DNA of 22,258 nt, taken from assembly GCA_003511885.1 (NCBI GenBank), contig DOIX01000368.1:1-22258 (forward strand), given 5' to 3'. Position numbers and translations under genes: made by a program. The DNA is from Cyanobacteria bacterium UBA11153 (GTDB lineage Bacteria > Cyanobacteriota > Cyanobacteriia > Cyanobacteriales > Coleofasciculaceae). Shown here in pieces: positions 6,849 through 15,232 of the stretch (the first letter of the stretch is position 1; each line of letters begins with the position of its first letter). The notes under the pieces are model-generated. The model searched no databases. It was not told the DNA's origin and saw only the letters and a program-made list of their open reading frames with translations.

Positions 6849-9788
6849 ATGAGTAGTCAAAAACTAGGAATAATTGCTATCGTTACTTTTTTATTAGTTA
6901 TTCTCAATGGTCATTGGGGATTAACGCTTAATTCTGTAGGGATGAAAATTGGAGAAAGAGGGACAATCGGACATGAATTATCCAGTCATCAGGTATTAGC
7001 ACAGAATTCTGAAGATCCTAAAATTAAAGTAGAACAATTATTTGAAGAAGGAAGGCATCAGTATCATAGCGGTCAATTTGAAGCGGCTTTAAAGTCTTGG
7101 CAAGAAGCACTTGAACTTTACCGTCAACTGAAAGATCGTCAAAGTGAAGGGGAAATTTTGAATAATTTGGGATTGGTTTATCGGAATTTAGGAGACGTAA
7201 ATAAAGCAGTTGAATATCACGAACAGAGTTTAGCAATTGCGCGGGAACTAAAAAGCCGTCAATTGGAATCCAATGCTCTCAATAGTTTGGGTAATGCTAA
7301 TTTCAGTTTCGGTAAGTTCGATCGGGCTATTGAGTTTTTTCAACAAAGTCTAACTATCGCCAAGGAACTTAAGAATCGCGATAGTGAGGGTATTACTTTA
7401 GGGAATTTAGGTAATTGTTATTTATATCTAGCAGACTTTACTAAGGCGATTGAGTTTTATCAGGAAAGTTTAGAGATTGCACGGGAAGTTCAGAATGTCT
7501 ATGCAGAAGGAAATGCTTTGGGTAATTTGGGCACGGCTTATAATTCTTTGGGACAATACGATAAATCAATTGAGTATCAAGAACAGAGTTTAGCTCTAGC
7601 GAGAAAAATTAACGATCCTCAAGGGGAAGGACAAGCCTTAGTCAATTTGGGTTTAAGTTACTTGTATTTGGGTAATTATCCTAAATCAATTGAATATCAA
7701 GAGCAAAGTTTGGTAATTTCTAGGGAACTTAAGGATATCCGGACAGAAGGATTAGCTTTGGGTAATTTGAGTAGTGCTTATTATGCGATGGGAAACTATG
7801 CTAAGGCGATTGAGTATCAGGAAGAAAGTGTAGAAATTAGTAGAAAAGTTCAGGATCTTCAGGGAGAAGGACAATCTTTAGGGAATTTGGGGAATATTTA
7901 CTATTCTTTGGGCAGCTACGAGAAGGCAATTGAATTTTATCAGAAACAGTTGGCTATTGTAGCACAAACTGGGGATAGGCAAGGAAAAGCTAATGCCTTG
8001 GGAAATTTGGGCAATGTTTACAATGATTTAGGAGAATATAATAAGGCACTGGATTTTTTTCAGCAAAGTTTAGCGATTGTGCGGGAAATTAAAGATCGGA
8101 ATGGGGAAGGAGCTAATCTCGGTAATATGGGATTAGTCTACTTAATGTTAGGAGATTATGAGAAGGGAATTGAGTTATGCGAACAAAGTTTGGCGATTAA
8201 TCGAGAAACAAAGGATCGGGTGGGAGAGGCAAATAATTTGAGTAATTTGGGACTGGCGTATAATGCTCTCGGAAATTATAATAAGGCAATTGAGTACCAG
8301 AAGCAGCATTTAGAGATTACACGAGAGATTAAATATCGTTGGGGTGAAAGTACGGCTTTAAATAGTTTGGGTGCAGCTTATCGGAATCAGGGTAATTTGG
8401 CTGAGGCTGAGAAAAATTTTCTGGCTTCTATTGAAGTAAAGGAATCTTTGCGTGCCGGGTTGGATGATACGGCAAAAGTATCGATCTTTGAAACTCAAAC
8501 TGATGCTTACCAAAATTTACAAGAAACTCTAATTGCCCAAAAGAAATTTAATGGAGCTTTAGAAATTGCCGAAAGAGGAAGATCCAGGGCTTTTGTGGAA
8601 TTATTAGCCCAGCGTTTATCTCATAAATCAGAAGATCGAATTGAAATCGCACCCCCAACAATCGAGCAAATTAAACAAACTGCGAAAAACCACAACGCTA
8701 CCTTAGTAGAATATTCGATTATTTACGATAAACTTTTGTTGATTTGGGTAATTCAACCTACAGGCGAAATTGAGTTTCGTCAGGTAGATATGACACGATT
8801 ATTTGAAAAAGACATTAAAGAATTATCCGATATCGTGGCTAAAACTCGTCAGTTTATCGGAGTTAAAGATCGAGGTTTGGGTATAGTGCCTGCATCAATT
8901 AGAATAGATCGCACTAATCGCTTAAAACAACTGGATGAACTTCTGATCAAACCAATTGCCGATTTATTACCAAAAAATCCTGAAGCTAGAGTAATTTTTA
9001 TACCTCAAGGTTCCCTATTTTTAGTTCCTTTTTCAGCTTTGCGAGATTCGGAAGATCGATATCTGATTGAAAAACATACAATCATGACAATTCCCGCCAT
9101 TCAGGTGCTAGATTTAACTCAGGAGCAGAAACAGAGGCTTTCCTATGGAAATGGACGGATTGAAGGGAGTTCTATTTTAGTAGTCGGGAATCCCACGATG
9201 CCAAGTATTTCTGTTGATGTTGGAGAGCCTCCAGAGCAATTAGCAAGTTTACCTGGGGCAGAAGCAGAAGCAATTGCGATCGCAAAATTATTCAATACCG
9301 AAGCAATTACTGGCAATGGCGCTACCAAGAAAGCTTTAATCCCCAAAATCCAGGAATCGCGGATTGTTCATTTAGCCACACACGGACTATTGGACGATTT
9401 TACCGGAACGGGGATACCAGGCGCGATCGCGCTGGCTCCTGATGGTAATGATAATGGTTTACTAACTGCTTCGGAAATTTTGGACTTGCGGCTCAAGGCA
9501 GAATTAGTGGTTTTAAGCGCTTGCGACACAGGGCGAGGTAAAATTACTGGAGATGGGGTAATTGGTTTATCTCGTTCCTTGATTAGTGCTGGTGCGCCCA
9601 GTATTGTGGTTTCTTTATGGGCTGTCCCCGATGCCCCTACGGCTGCTTTGATGACTGAATTTTATCGCAATTTACAAAAGAATCAGGATAAAGCTGCCGC
9701 TTTAAGAAATGCCATCTTGACAACGCGGCAACAATATCGAGATCCTATTGATTGGGCTGCTTTTACTTTGGTTGGCGAGGCGGAATAA
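6849..9788 (+). CDS. TPR-repeat CHAT domain protein
   Basis: A 979-residue protein. It begins with a hydrophobic segment (about 7-28) that looks like a signal peptide or membrane anchor. Twelve 40-residue tetratricopeptide repeats follow (about 65-544, pattern ALGNLG..Y..LG.Y.KAIE), then a helical linker with ALEIAERGRSRAFVELLA. The C-terminal CHAT domain (about 640-979) is a caspase/separase-like cysteine protease fold. Its catalytic pair is visible as VHLATHG (H845) and LSACDTG (C892), followed by GLSRSLISAGAPSIVVSLW. The fold is intact, so it is likely an active protease regulated through the TPR array; substrates are unknown. CHAT proteins in bacteria are often effectors in conflict or cell-death pathways, but no partner such as a gasdermin is visible next door. 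The ATG follows the Uma2 remnant by five bases, without a strong ribosome site. Confidence 0.95.
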   Translation: MSSQKLGIIAIVTFLLVILNGHWGLTLNSVGMKIGERGTIGHELSSHQVLAQNSEDPKIKVEQLFEEGRHQYHSGQFEAALKSWQEALELYRQLKDRQSEGEILNNLGLVYRNLGDVNKAVEYHEQSLAIARELKSRQLESNALNSLGNANFSFGKFDRAIEFFQQSLTIAKELKNRDSEGITLGNLGNCYLYLADFTKAIEFYQESLEIAREVQNVYAEGNALGNLGTAYNSLGQYDKSIEYQEQSLALARKINDPQGEGQALVNLGLSYLYLGNYPKSIEYQEQSLVISRELKDIRTEGLALGNLSSAYYAMGNYAKAIEYQEESVEISRKVQDLQGEGQSLGNLGNIYYSLGSYEKAIEFYQKQLAIVAQTGDRQGKANALGNLGNVYNDLGEYNKALDFFQQSLAIVREIKDRNGEGANLGNMGLVYLMLGDYEKGIELCEQSLAINRETKDRVGEANNLSNLGLAYNALGNYNKAIEYQKQHLEITREIKYRWGESTALNSLGAAYRNQGNLAEAEKNFLASIEVKESLRAGLDDTAKVSIFETQTDAYQNLQETLIAQKKFNGALEIAERGRSRAFVELLAQRLSHKSEDRIEIAPPTIEQIKQTAKNHNATLVEYSIIYDKLLLIWVIQPTGEIEFRQVDMTRLFEKDIKELSDIVAKTRQFIGVKDRGLGIVPASIRIDRTNRLKQLDELLIKPIADLLPKNPEARVIFIPQGSLFLVPFSALRDSEDRYLIEKHTIMTIPAIQVLDLTQEQKQRLSYGNGRIEGSSILVVGNPTMPSISVDVGEPPEQLASLPGAEAEAIAIAKLFNTEAITGNGATKKALIPKIQESRIVHLATHGLLDDFTGTGIPGAIALAPDGNDNGLLTASEILDLRLKAELVVLSACDTGRGKITGDGVIGLSRSLISAGAPSIVVSLWAVPDAPTAALMTEFYRNLQKNQDKAAALRNAILTTRQQYRDPIDWAAFTLVGEAE
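7041..8480 (+). repeat. Twelve tandem 120-bp TPR-coding units
   Basis: The TPR array is regular at exactly 120 bp per unit. DNA words such as AAGGCGATTGAGTATCAG and GGTAATTTGGG recur at the same phase in most units. The units differ by many substitutions, but show no insertions or deletions between them. Confidence 0.85.
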
Positions 9789-9850
9789 CTGAAATTCTCT
9801 GGTGCCTTAGCTTTTCCATAACGCACCCCACGGCATCTCGCCATTCTTCC

Positions 9851-10855
9851 CTACTCCTCATGCCGGGATGGGGATGATGTTAACTTTTGTACAGATTCAA
9901 TAAGCGATCGCACTTTGGTTTTTTCTGGTGAAGACTCAAATAAGAATGGGAATTTCCCGCGAGCGAGCATTCGCAATCCCAAGGGTGCTAAACTGATAAA
10001 TCCCTTTAAGTCTCGTCCGGAGTTAGCGACTACCTGCAAGCCAAATTTACGTTCATCAATCCAGCCGCCTTTTTTGACTAAATTAATCAATACCTTCCGA
10101 TGACGGATAGAGCGACTGGCTTGAGCGTCTTTACGGGCAAGAATTTCTTGTTTAATGTTACCAATTCGATCCATAGGGGCAACATCCATAGGACAAACTG
10201 CATTGCACATTAAACAGCGAGTACAACCCCAAACCCCTTCCGTCCCTTTATTATAGTTTTCTAGCCTAATTTCTGTGGCGGTATCGCGAGAATCTGCCAC
10301 GAGACGATGTGCTTTAGCTAAAGCATGAGGTCCAACAAAATCTGGATTGACTTCCCGGGCATTACATTCAGAATAACACGCGCCACACATGATACAATTA
10401 CCGTTTCGATCTAGGCGCGATCGCTCTGATGGTGTCTGTAAAAATTCTCGCAGCTCCAGTGCCCTTGCGCTGCTGCTAACGTAAGGATCTACAGCCTCCA
10501 GATTATCCCAAAAGCTCCGCATATCCACCACCAAATCTTTAATCACGGGCAAATTACCCAGGGGAGCAATGGTAATTTCTGCTACCCCTTCCCGAGCCAT
10601 CCCTGAAAATTTCCCCAACTCATTGCCAATATTTTCCTTACATGCTAAAGCCGCACGTCCATTAATCCGCATCGTACAGCTTCCACAAATTGTGTTGCGG
10701 CAATTTTTGCGAAAGGCTAAGGAGCCATCTTGTTCCCATTTTATCCGATTGAGGCATTCCAGAATCGTGTTTCCTGGCTCCACATCTAATATATATGTCT
10801 GAACTGTGGGTTCAGCATTTTCCGCCTGCCTCAAAATCTTAAAACTAACCTGCAT
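9851..10855 (-). CDS. sdhB: Succinate dehydrogenase/fumarate reductase iron-sulfur subunit
   Basis: The electron-transfer subunit of succinate:quinone oxidoreductase, linking flavin-bound SdhA to the quinone pool at the thylakoid or cytoplasmic membrane. The plant-type [2Fe-2S] ligands are C52, C57, C60 (CRNTICGSC) and C72. The second domain has CIMCGACYSEC (C154, C157, C160, C164) and CTRCLMCNAVCP (C211, C214, C217, C221). C214 stands where E. coli SdhB has Ile209, as in type-E enzymes, and suggests a third cluster of [4Fe-4S] rather than [3Fe-4S] type. The 334 residues include a basic C-terminal extension of about 90, as in other cyanobacterial SdhB. It stands alone; sdhA is not in the window, as is common in cyanobacteria. 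It is convergent with the CHAT gene. Confidence 0.95.
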   Translation of the reverse strand: MQVSFKILRQAENAEPTVQTYILDVEPGNTILECLNRIKWEQDGSLAFRKNCRNTICGSCTMRINGRAALACKENIGNELGKFSGMAREGVAEITIAPLGNLPVIKDLVVDMRSFWDNLEAVDPYVSSSARALELREFLQTPSERSRLDRNGNCIMCGACYSECNAREVNPDFVGPHALAKAHRLVADSRDTATEIRLENYNKGTEGVWGCTRCLMCNAVCPMDVAPMDRIGNIKQEILARKDAQASRSIRHRKVLINLVKKGGWIDERKFGLQVVANSGRDLKGFISLAPLGLRMLARGKFPFLFESSPEKTKVRSLIESVQKLTSSPSRHEE

Positions 10856-10864
10856 GGTGAAAAG

Positions 10865-10904
10865 CTCTCAACTATCCAAACACCTAAATGAAGATCTTGT
10901 CAAG
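10865..10904 (-). promoter_or_regulatory. Possible sdhB promoter
   Basis: On the minus strand TTGACA (10904-10899) is a perfect -35 hexamer, followed 18 bases later by a poor -10-like TTGGAT, about 50 bp before the sdhB ATG. Confidence 0.3.
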
Positions 10905-11360
10905 GGATCGGTAGCCACCCATAAAAATCTTACCTTTTCAGATCAGATCGGATCTCCGGCTCATTTTGAGATCGTTTTTCCCTCGCTCCTTACAGTCTAA
11001 GATATAGAGGTTGACTTGAGAGAGGATATTTGGGGTTTTTACGATCTTTTGAGAGCTGACGGCGACTTGACAATAAGTCAAAACCCTCACCCTTCGCCGC
11101 AAAATCCCTGATAATCCAACCAAGGTTATCGCTCTATTCTCGATAAAGCGATCGCGATTTGGGTCAAAATCTTCATCTCCACAGCCCGTACCTCCCGTCT
11201 TTCCTTCCGATCCCGATCCAATTTATTAAGATTTTCATAAAAAGATCGAAAAGACTTGTCAAAGTACAGAGGTTTAACGATATATTTTTTATATAGCCAA
11301 ATCAACTTGGCAGTAAATGACCTTTACCATCCTGTAAATTTCAGGATATCCCGTAAGATT
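10905..11360. other. Divergent intergenic region between sdhB and cyAbrB genes
   Basis: No gene is seen. It holds a GATCAGATCGGATC direct-repeat patch near 10940, a TTGACT near 11012, and a HIP1 site at 11148. The frame of the cyAbrB gene is open back to about 11256, but that stretch has no resemblance to the family and no better ribosome site. It is taken as 5' leader. Confidence 0.4.
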
Positions 11361-11777
11361 ATGTCAGATACCCAAATTACTCCATTAACTGGGAAAGCCC
11401 TCCTTCAGAAAGTAAAAGAGCTATCTCACTTGCCTCGGCGAGAAACAGCAAAGCGCTGCGGCTATTACTCGATCACGAAAAACGACCAAACTCGCGTCAA
11501 TTTAACCGATTTTTACGATGCAGTCCTTGGTGCTAAAGGGGTTCCCCTCGATCCAGAAGGTGCAAAAGATGGTCGCGGGCGCGAACCGACGTACCGGGTT
11601 AGCGTTCATAAAAATGGTCAAATTGTGATCGGTGCTACCTACACTCAAGCAATGGGATTGCGCCCAGGTGATGAGTTTGAAATTAAGCTGGGTTACAAAC
11701 ACATCCACCTCAAACAAGTAGATAGCGATGGCAGCAAGTCTGGTGAAGATGAAGTACTTGAAGCCGCAGAGGTCTAA
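11361..11777 (+). CDS. AbrB family transcriptional regulator, cyanobacterial cyAbrB type
   Basis: A DNA-binding regulator that in studied cyanobacteria acts globally on nitrogen, carbon and redox genes. The 138-residue protein starts MSDTQITPLTGKALLQK. PLTGKALLQKVKELSHLPRR and AKRCGYYSITK (30-40) form the cyAbrB-specific N-terminal part. The AbrB-like DNA-binding part is C-terminal (about 78-120: TYRVSVHKNGQIVIGATYT, GLRPGDEFEIKLGYKHIHL). The ATG at 11361 is chosen because family members start here. The pattern resembles the CalA/cyAbrB1 branch more than cyAbrB2, a judgement from memory. The acidic C-terminal tail is variable in the family. A CPBP protease gene follows after 87 bp. Confidence 0.93.
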   Translation: MSDTQITPLTGKALLQKVKELSHLPRRETAKRCGYYSITKNDQTRVNLTDFYDAVLGAKGVPLDPEGAKDGRGREPTYRVSVHKNGQIVIGATYTQAMGLRPGDEFEIKLGYKHIHLKQVDSDGSKSGEDEVLEAAEV

Positions 11778-11864
11778 TTTTTGACTGGGTAAACCAGGGA
11801 AAAAAGAGGATGGATAATTTCCTCACTCCATCTTTCTTTCCATCGCTCCTCACAATCAAGGCAG

Positions 11865-12716
11865 ATGCCACCAATGGATTTCTTTCATCGGGCAGCAAAT
11901 CAATGGTTGGTGTCGCTTCTTGGTAGCACCGCATTAGCTAAAGTAGCGATATTTTTGATCGCTTGGGCTATCTTATGGTTACCTTTAGCCCTAATTGTCG
12001 CTACTTTAGTAAAATGGCATCCTCCTGGGCCTTTGACGGGAAGCCAAAAATTGCCATTACTAGCATCACTTTATCTAATTGCCCCTCCGATTGTCTGGGG
12101 GGTAAGTAGATTACAGGGTATATCCTTTTCTGAGTACGGAATCAGCTATAATTTATCGCTTTTAGTATCCTTGGGGTGGGGATTAACTCTGGGGATACTA
12201 AGTTTAGCGATCGCATTTGCCCTAGAATCAGCTTTAGGCTGGTTGATATGGCATTGGCAAAATTGGCGACAGCTTGTACGGGTATGTCTACCTATCTTAT
12301 TATTGGGGTTATGGATTGGCTTCACTGAAGAGCTAGTTTTTCGGGGATTTTTGGTTACCCAACTTCAGGTAGACTATTCGATTTGGCTGACATCCGCAAT
12401 TTCTAGCGCTATTTTTGCCCTATTACACCTGATTTGGGAACAAAAAGATACCCTCCCACAGTTACCCGGACTCTGGATTATGGGGCTAATATTAGTATTA
12501 GCCCGTTGGGTAGATGGCGGCAGCTTAGGTTTAGCCATTGGTTTGCACGCAGGCTGGATTTGTGGATTGACTTGTTTAGACTCAGCTCAACTAATTTCCT
12601 ATACTGGCAAAGGACCGATTTGGATTACGGGTTTGGGGAATAATCCCTTAGCTGGGGCAATCGGTTTTTTCTGTTTGCTCTCTGTTGGCTCTGTATTATT
12701 ATTTTTGAGGGGATAG
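11865..12716 (+). CDS. CPBP family intramembrane glutamic protease
   Basis: A polytopic membrane protein (283 residues, about eight hydrophobic segments) of the CAAX-prenyl-protease/bacteriocin-processing family (Abi). The active-site motifs are intact: FTEELVFRGF (E155, E156, R160), SAIFALLHL (F184, H188) and GLAIGLHAGW (H228). Bacterial members cleave peptides or membrane proteins inside the membrane; the substrate here is unknown. There are two possible starts, ATG 11865 and ATG 11874, differing by three residues. AAGG at 11857 serves neither ideally. It has the same direction as the cyAbrB gene and may share its transcript. Confidence 0.93.
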   Translation: MPPMDFFHRAANQWLVSLLGSTALAKVAIFLIAWAILWLPLALIVATLVKWHPPGPLTGSQKLPLLASLYLIAPPIVWGVSRLQGISFSEYGISYNLSLLVSLGWGLTLGILSLAIAFALESALGWLIWHWQNWRQLVRVCLPILLLGLWIGFTEELVFRGFLVTQLQVDYSIWLTSAISSAIFALLHLIWEQKDTLPQLPGLWIMGLILVLARWVDGGSLGLAIGLHAGWICGLTCLDSAQLISYTGKGPIWITGLGNNPLAGAIGFFCLLSVGSVLLFLRG

Positions 12717-12736
12717 GGGCTATCGATTCCCTTTTA

Positions 12737-12797
12737 ACCTTTGCGCCCTTTGCGACTTCCTTTGCGCCCTTTGCGTTAAAAAACAACCCTTGCCACC
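12737..12797. repeat. TTTGCG-type dispersed repeat (copy 1)
   Basis: CCTTTGCGCCCTTTGCG occurs twice with an 18-bp step, followed by TTAAAAAACAACCCTTGCCACCA. The same end (GTTAAAAAA, then CCTTGCCACCA) appears in copies near 15111 and 16863. The repeat lies just before the kinase-FGE gene. Confidence 0.75.
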
Positions 12798-12841
12798 AAA
12801 CAAAAAGATCGAGGATAATCAAACCAAACACCCCAAGCCTC

Positions 12842-14614
12842 TTGCCCCTCATGCCCCATTGGTCAACTGGACAAACACTCGATAACGGTAAATATACAAT
12901 CCAAAAAACCCTAGGTGGAGGCGGATTCGGCATCACCTATCTCGCTACCGAAAAACCATCTGGTAAACTAGTAGCCATCAAAACTCTTAACGCGACTCAG
13001 CAGGCTAAACCCAACTTTACCTCACTGCAAAATAAATTCGTCCAAGAAGCATTCCGTCTCGCCAAATGTCGCCATCCCCATATCGTATCTGTATATACGG
13101 TATTTCCAGAGGGAGACTTGTGGCATCTGGTGATGGAATATGTAGAAGGAGATAATTTAGCAGACTATCTCGCAGATAGAGGGATTTTCCGAGAAACCGA
13201 AGCATTGCGGATAATTCAGGAAATTGGCGATGCCCTCAGTTATCTCCATGGGGAAGGATTATTACATCGAGATATCAAACCACAGAATATTATGCTGCGC
13301 CGCGATAACTTGTCGGCAGTATTAATCGATTTTGGATTAGCGCGGGAATTTAGTAGCGGATATACTCAAAGTCTAACTAGCGATCGCACTGAAAGATATG
13401 CCCCCATTGAACAGTATGAGAAGCGTGGTAAGTTTGGCGCTTATACTGATGTTTACGCTTTGGCTGTGACTCTCTATCATCTTCTCACAGAGGACTTACC
13501 CCCATCTGCTGATGTGAGGAAGAAATTTAATCTGACTTTGCCGCCACCACAACAATATAATAGTCAGATTAGCGATAAGGTAAATAACGCTATCCTCAAA
13601 GGGATGGAATTGGAAGCGAAAAACCGCCCTCAGTCAGTAGCGGAATGGTTAAAAATTTTGACCCCTCCCCCAACCCCTCCCCTGCAAGGAGAGGGGAGTA
13701 AAAATAAAAATAATCTTACTCCCCCCTTCCCTCAAAGGGAAGGGGGGCTGGGGGGGTTAGGTTTATTCTCCTTTGAGTTTGAGACGGTAACGGTAGATAT
13801 AAAAGGCAAAATTACCAACCGTCGCCGCTTACAAGCTCAATATTTTATTGAAAAATTAGCTAAGGATATCAATCTGGAAATGGTATCGATTCCAGGTGGT
13901 ACATTTATGATGGGTTCACCAGAATCAGAGAAAGGGCATTCTAGCGATGAAAGTCCGCAACATAAAGTAACAGTACCGCCATTCTTCATGGGTAAATACC
14001 CCGTAACCCAAGCACAGTGGCGAGTTGTGGCGGGTTTGCCTCAAATAAATCGCTCACTAAATCCCAATCCATCCCACTTTAAAGGAGATAATTTACCAGT
14101 AGAACAAATTTTATGGGTTGACGCAGCAGAATTTTGTGCTAGACTGAGTGAGTATACAGGACAGAGTTATCGACTACCTAGCGAGTCGGAATGGGAATAC
14201 GCCTGTCGAGCGGGAACGACCACACCCTTTCACTTTGGCGAAACCATTACTACCGATTTAGCTAATTACGATGGTGATGGTGTCTATGGTCAAGAGTCAA
14301 AAGGAATTTATCGACAATCAACTACTGAAGTAAGTAGCTCTGGTTTTGCTAATTCTTTTGGACTATATGATATGCACGGAAATGTTTGGTTCTGGTGTGC
14401 CGATACTTGGAATAACAATTATACAAACGCTCCTAATGATGGAAGTCCGTGGATAGATGAAAATAATATAAATATACGGCTGCTGCGCGGTGGTTCGTGG
14501 TATCTCAATCCGAGGTACTGTCGCAGTGCGTATCGCAGCAGGAACACTTGGGACGAGAGGTTGAACGACGGCATCGGGTTTCGGTTAGTCTGTTGCCTGC
14601 CGAGGACTCATTAG
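12842..14614 (+). CDS. Ser/Thr protein kinase fused to FGE-sulfatase domain
   Basis: A 590-residue fusion. The N-terminal Hanks-type kinase (about 17-273) is complete: GGGGFG loop (25-30), K47 in VAIKTL, LHRDIKPQN (141-149), DFG (163-165) and APIE (187-190). A Pro/Gly-rich linker (274-307) is encoded by a palindromic repeat element. The C-terminal domain (about 346-584) is of the formylglycine-generating-enzyme/SUMF1 type: MVSIPGGTFMMGS, YRLPSESEWEYACRAGT, GLYDMHGNVWFWC, LLRGGSW and IGFRLVC. Such domains in kinases lack FGE chemistry and have a C-type-lectin fold suited to ligand binding. In GNVWFWC a Phe stands where Glu is usual. The last ~130 bp look like a DGR variable region. Start ATG 12842 is the usual one; the second ATG (12851) is also possible. 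Likely a cytoplasmic sensor kinase. Confidence 0.93.
   Translation: MPLMPHWSTGQTLDNGKYTIQKTLGGGGFGITYLATEKPSGKLVAIKTLNATQQAKPNFTSLQNKFVQEAFRLAKCRHPHIVSVYTVFPEGDLWHLVMEYVEGDNLADYLADRGIFRETEALRIIQEIGDALSYLHGEGLLHRDIKPQNIMLRRDNLSAVLIDFGLAREFSSGYTQSLTSDRTERYAPIEQYEKRGKFGAYTDVYALAVTLYHLLTEDLPPSADVRKKFNLTLPPPQQYNSQISDKVNNAILKGMELEAKNRPQSVAEWLKILTPPPTPPLQGEGSKNKNNLTPPFPQREGGLGGLGLFSFEFETVTVDIKGKITNRRRLQAQYFIEKLAKDINLEMVSIPGGTFMMGSPESEKGHSSDESPQHKVTVPPFFMGKYPVTQAQWRVVAGLPQINRSLNPNPSHFKGDNLPVEQILWVDAAEFCARLSEYTGQSYRLPSESEWEYACRAGTTTPFHFGETITTDLANYDGDGVYGQESKGIYRQSTTEVSSSGFANSFGLYDMHGNVWFWCADTWNNNYTNAPNDGSPWIDENNINIRLLRGGSWYLNPRYCRSAYRSRNTWDERLNDGIGFRLVCCLPRTH
13661..13759 (+). repeat. Palindromic GC-rich element inside the kinase-FGE coding sequence
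   Basis: CTCCCCT...AGGGGAG forms a first hairpin. A second is perfect: CCCCCCTTCCCT (13721-13732) and AGGGAAGGGGGG (13736-13747), with a 3-base loop. The first arm carries ACCCCTCCCCCAACCCCTCC, a common cyanobacterial intergenic repeat. It is translated in frame as residues 274-306. Confidence 0.75.
14485..14614 (+). other. Candidate DGR variable region (VR) at the 3' end of the kinase-FGE gene
   Basis: From LLRGGSW to the stop codon, G+C rises to about 57% (134 bases from 14481, counted by hand) from about 35% in the 60 bases before. The protein reads RGGSW-YLN-PR-Y-CRSA-Y-R-S-R-NTW-D-E-R-LNDG-IGFR. The residues between invariant ones are those encoded by AAY in known templates of the RGGSW...CRSA...GFR type. 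No template repeat or reverse transcriptase is in the window. The same amino-acid motif also exists in FGE domains that are not DGR targets. Confidence 0.5.
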
Positions 14615-14724
14615 CACTTAGCCCTTTTGCCCTCGTGCCCTTTACACTTCTTAACTTTTCACTTTTTTGTCGCCAGAGGCGGATAGATTTTACATTAATT
14701 TATTGACATTAATATTGTAGGGGA

Positions 14725-14781
14725 GAAGCATTCCGGGGATAACCTTTGCATTTCACCCGAATGTTTATATCGGAATGCTTC
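14725..14781. repeat. Inverted repeat GAAGCATTCCG
   Basis: GAAGCATTCCG (14725-14735) and CGGAATGCTTC (14771-14781) are perfect 11-bp arms around a 35-base loop. Shorter GCATTCCG/CGGAATGC arms recur near 14942 and 14986. This is typical cyanobacterial intergenic repeat DNA. Confidence 0.7.
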
Positions 14782-14810
14782 GCCCTGCTGTGAGGTAACG
14801 ATAATCTTCT

Positions 14811-14903
14811 GATGAGATGCGATCGCGCGATCGATGTATATGCCCGATGAGATGCGATCGCGCGATCCATGTATATGCCCGATGAGATGCGATCGCGCGA
14901 TCC
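14811..14903. repeat. 35-bp tandem repeat containing HIP1
   Basis: Two full units (14811-14845, 14846-14880) and a partial third (14881-14903). Each has GATGCGATCGCGCGATC followed by ATGTATATGCCC. The units differ at one base and include the palindrome GATCGCGCGATC. The unit is not a multiple of three and there are no spacers. Confidence 0.9.
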
Positions 14904-15092
14904 TGGGTTATTTTTATCATATCCCAAGGGGCTTAGGTGTTGCATTCCGATATAAGATTGTTGGTTTTTGTTGTTATCATATCCCCGGAATGCTACCCTG
15001 CGGGAACGCTACGCGAACACCCCTACAGACATGGTGGGGCTGGGCAAAAGATGGGATTAATTTGCGATCGCACAGCCAACACTTCCTCCCAT

Positions 15093-15232
15093 CACCAGCA
15101 ATTCCCATTTAACCCTCTGCGTACCTCCGTGTCACCTCTGCGAACCTCTGTGTTAAAAAATAAACCTTGCTACCAAGCGACAGAATAACAGAAAACCAAC
15201 CTTACTTAAGCCTTAAAAACCGACCTTACAGG
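15093..15232. repeat. Long direct repeat, copy A (left of GNAT pair)
   Basis: About 140 bp matching 16844-16984 with roughly ten differences. It includes AACCCTCTGCGTACCTCCGT, the GTTAAAAAA block, CCTTGCTACCA, and GAATAACAGAAAACCAACC up to GACCTTACAGG. Weaker similarity to copy B continues to about 15420, with patches such as GTCAAGAG..TTGGG and GGCTAATT..TAATAT. From 15233 to 15555 there is otherwise no gene. Confidence 0.85.

Noticed and set aside
6849..9788. CHAT protease of a Craspase or gasdermin system
   Set aside because: No gRAMP/Cas7-11, gasdermin or CRISPR array lies nearby, and the protein has an export-like N-terminus.
11256..11360. N-terminal extension of the cyAbrB protein
   Set aside because: The frame is open, but the residues do not resemble the family, whose members start near PLTGKALL.
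14811..14903. CRISPR array
   Set aside because: The units are directly adjacent without unique spacers and there are fewer than three full copies.
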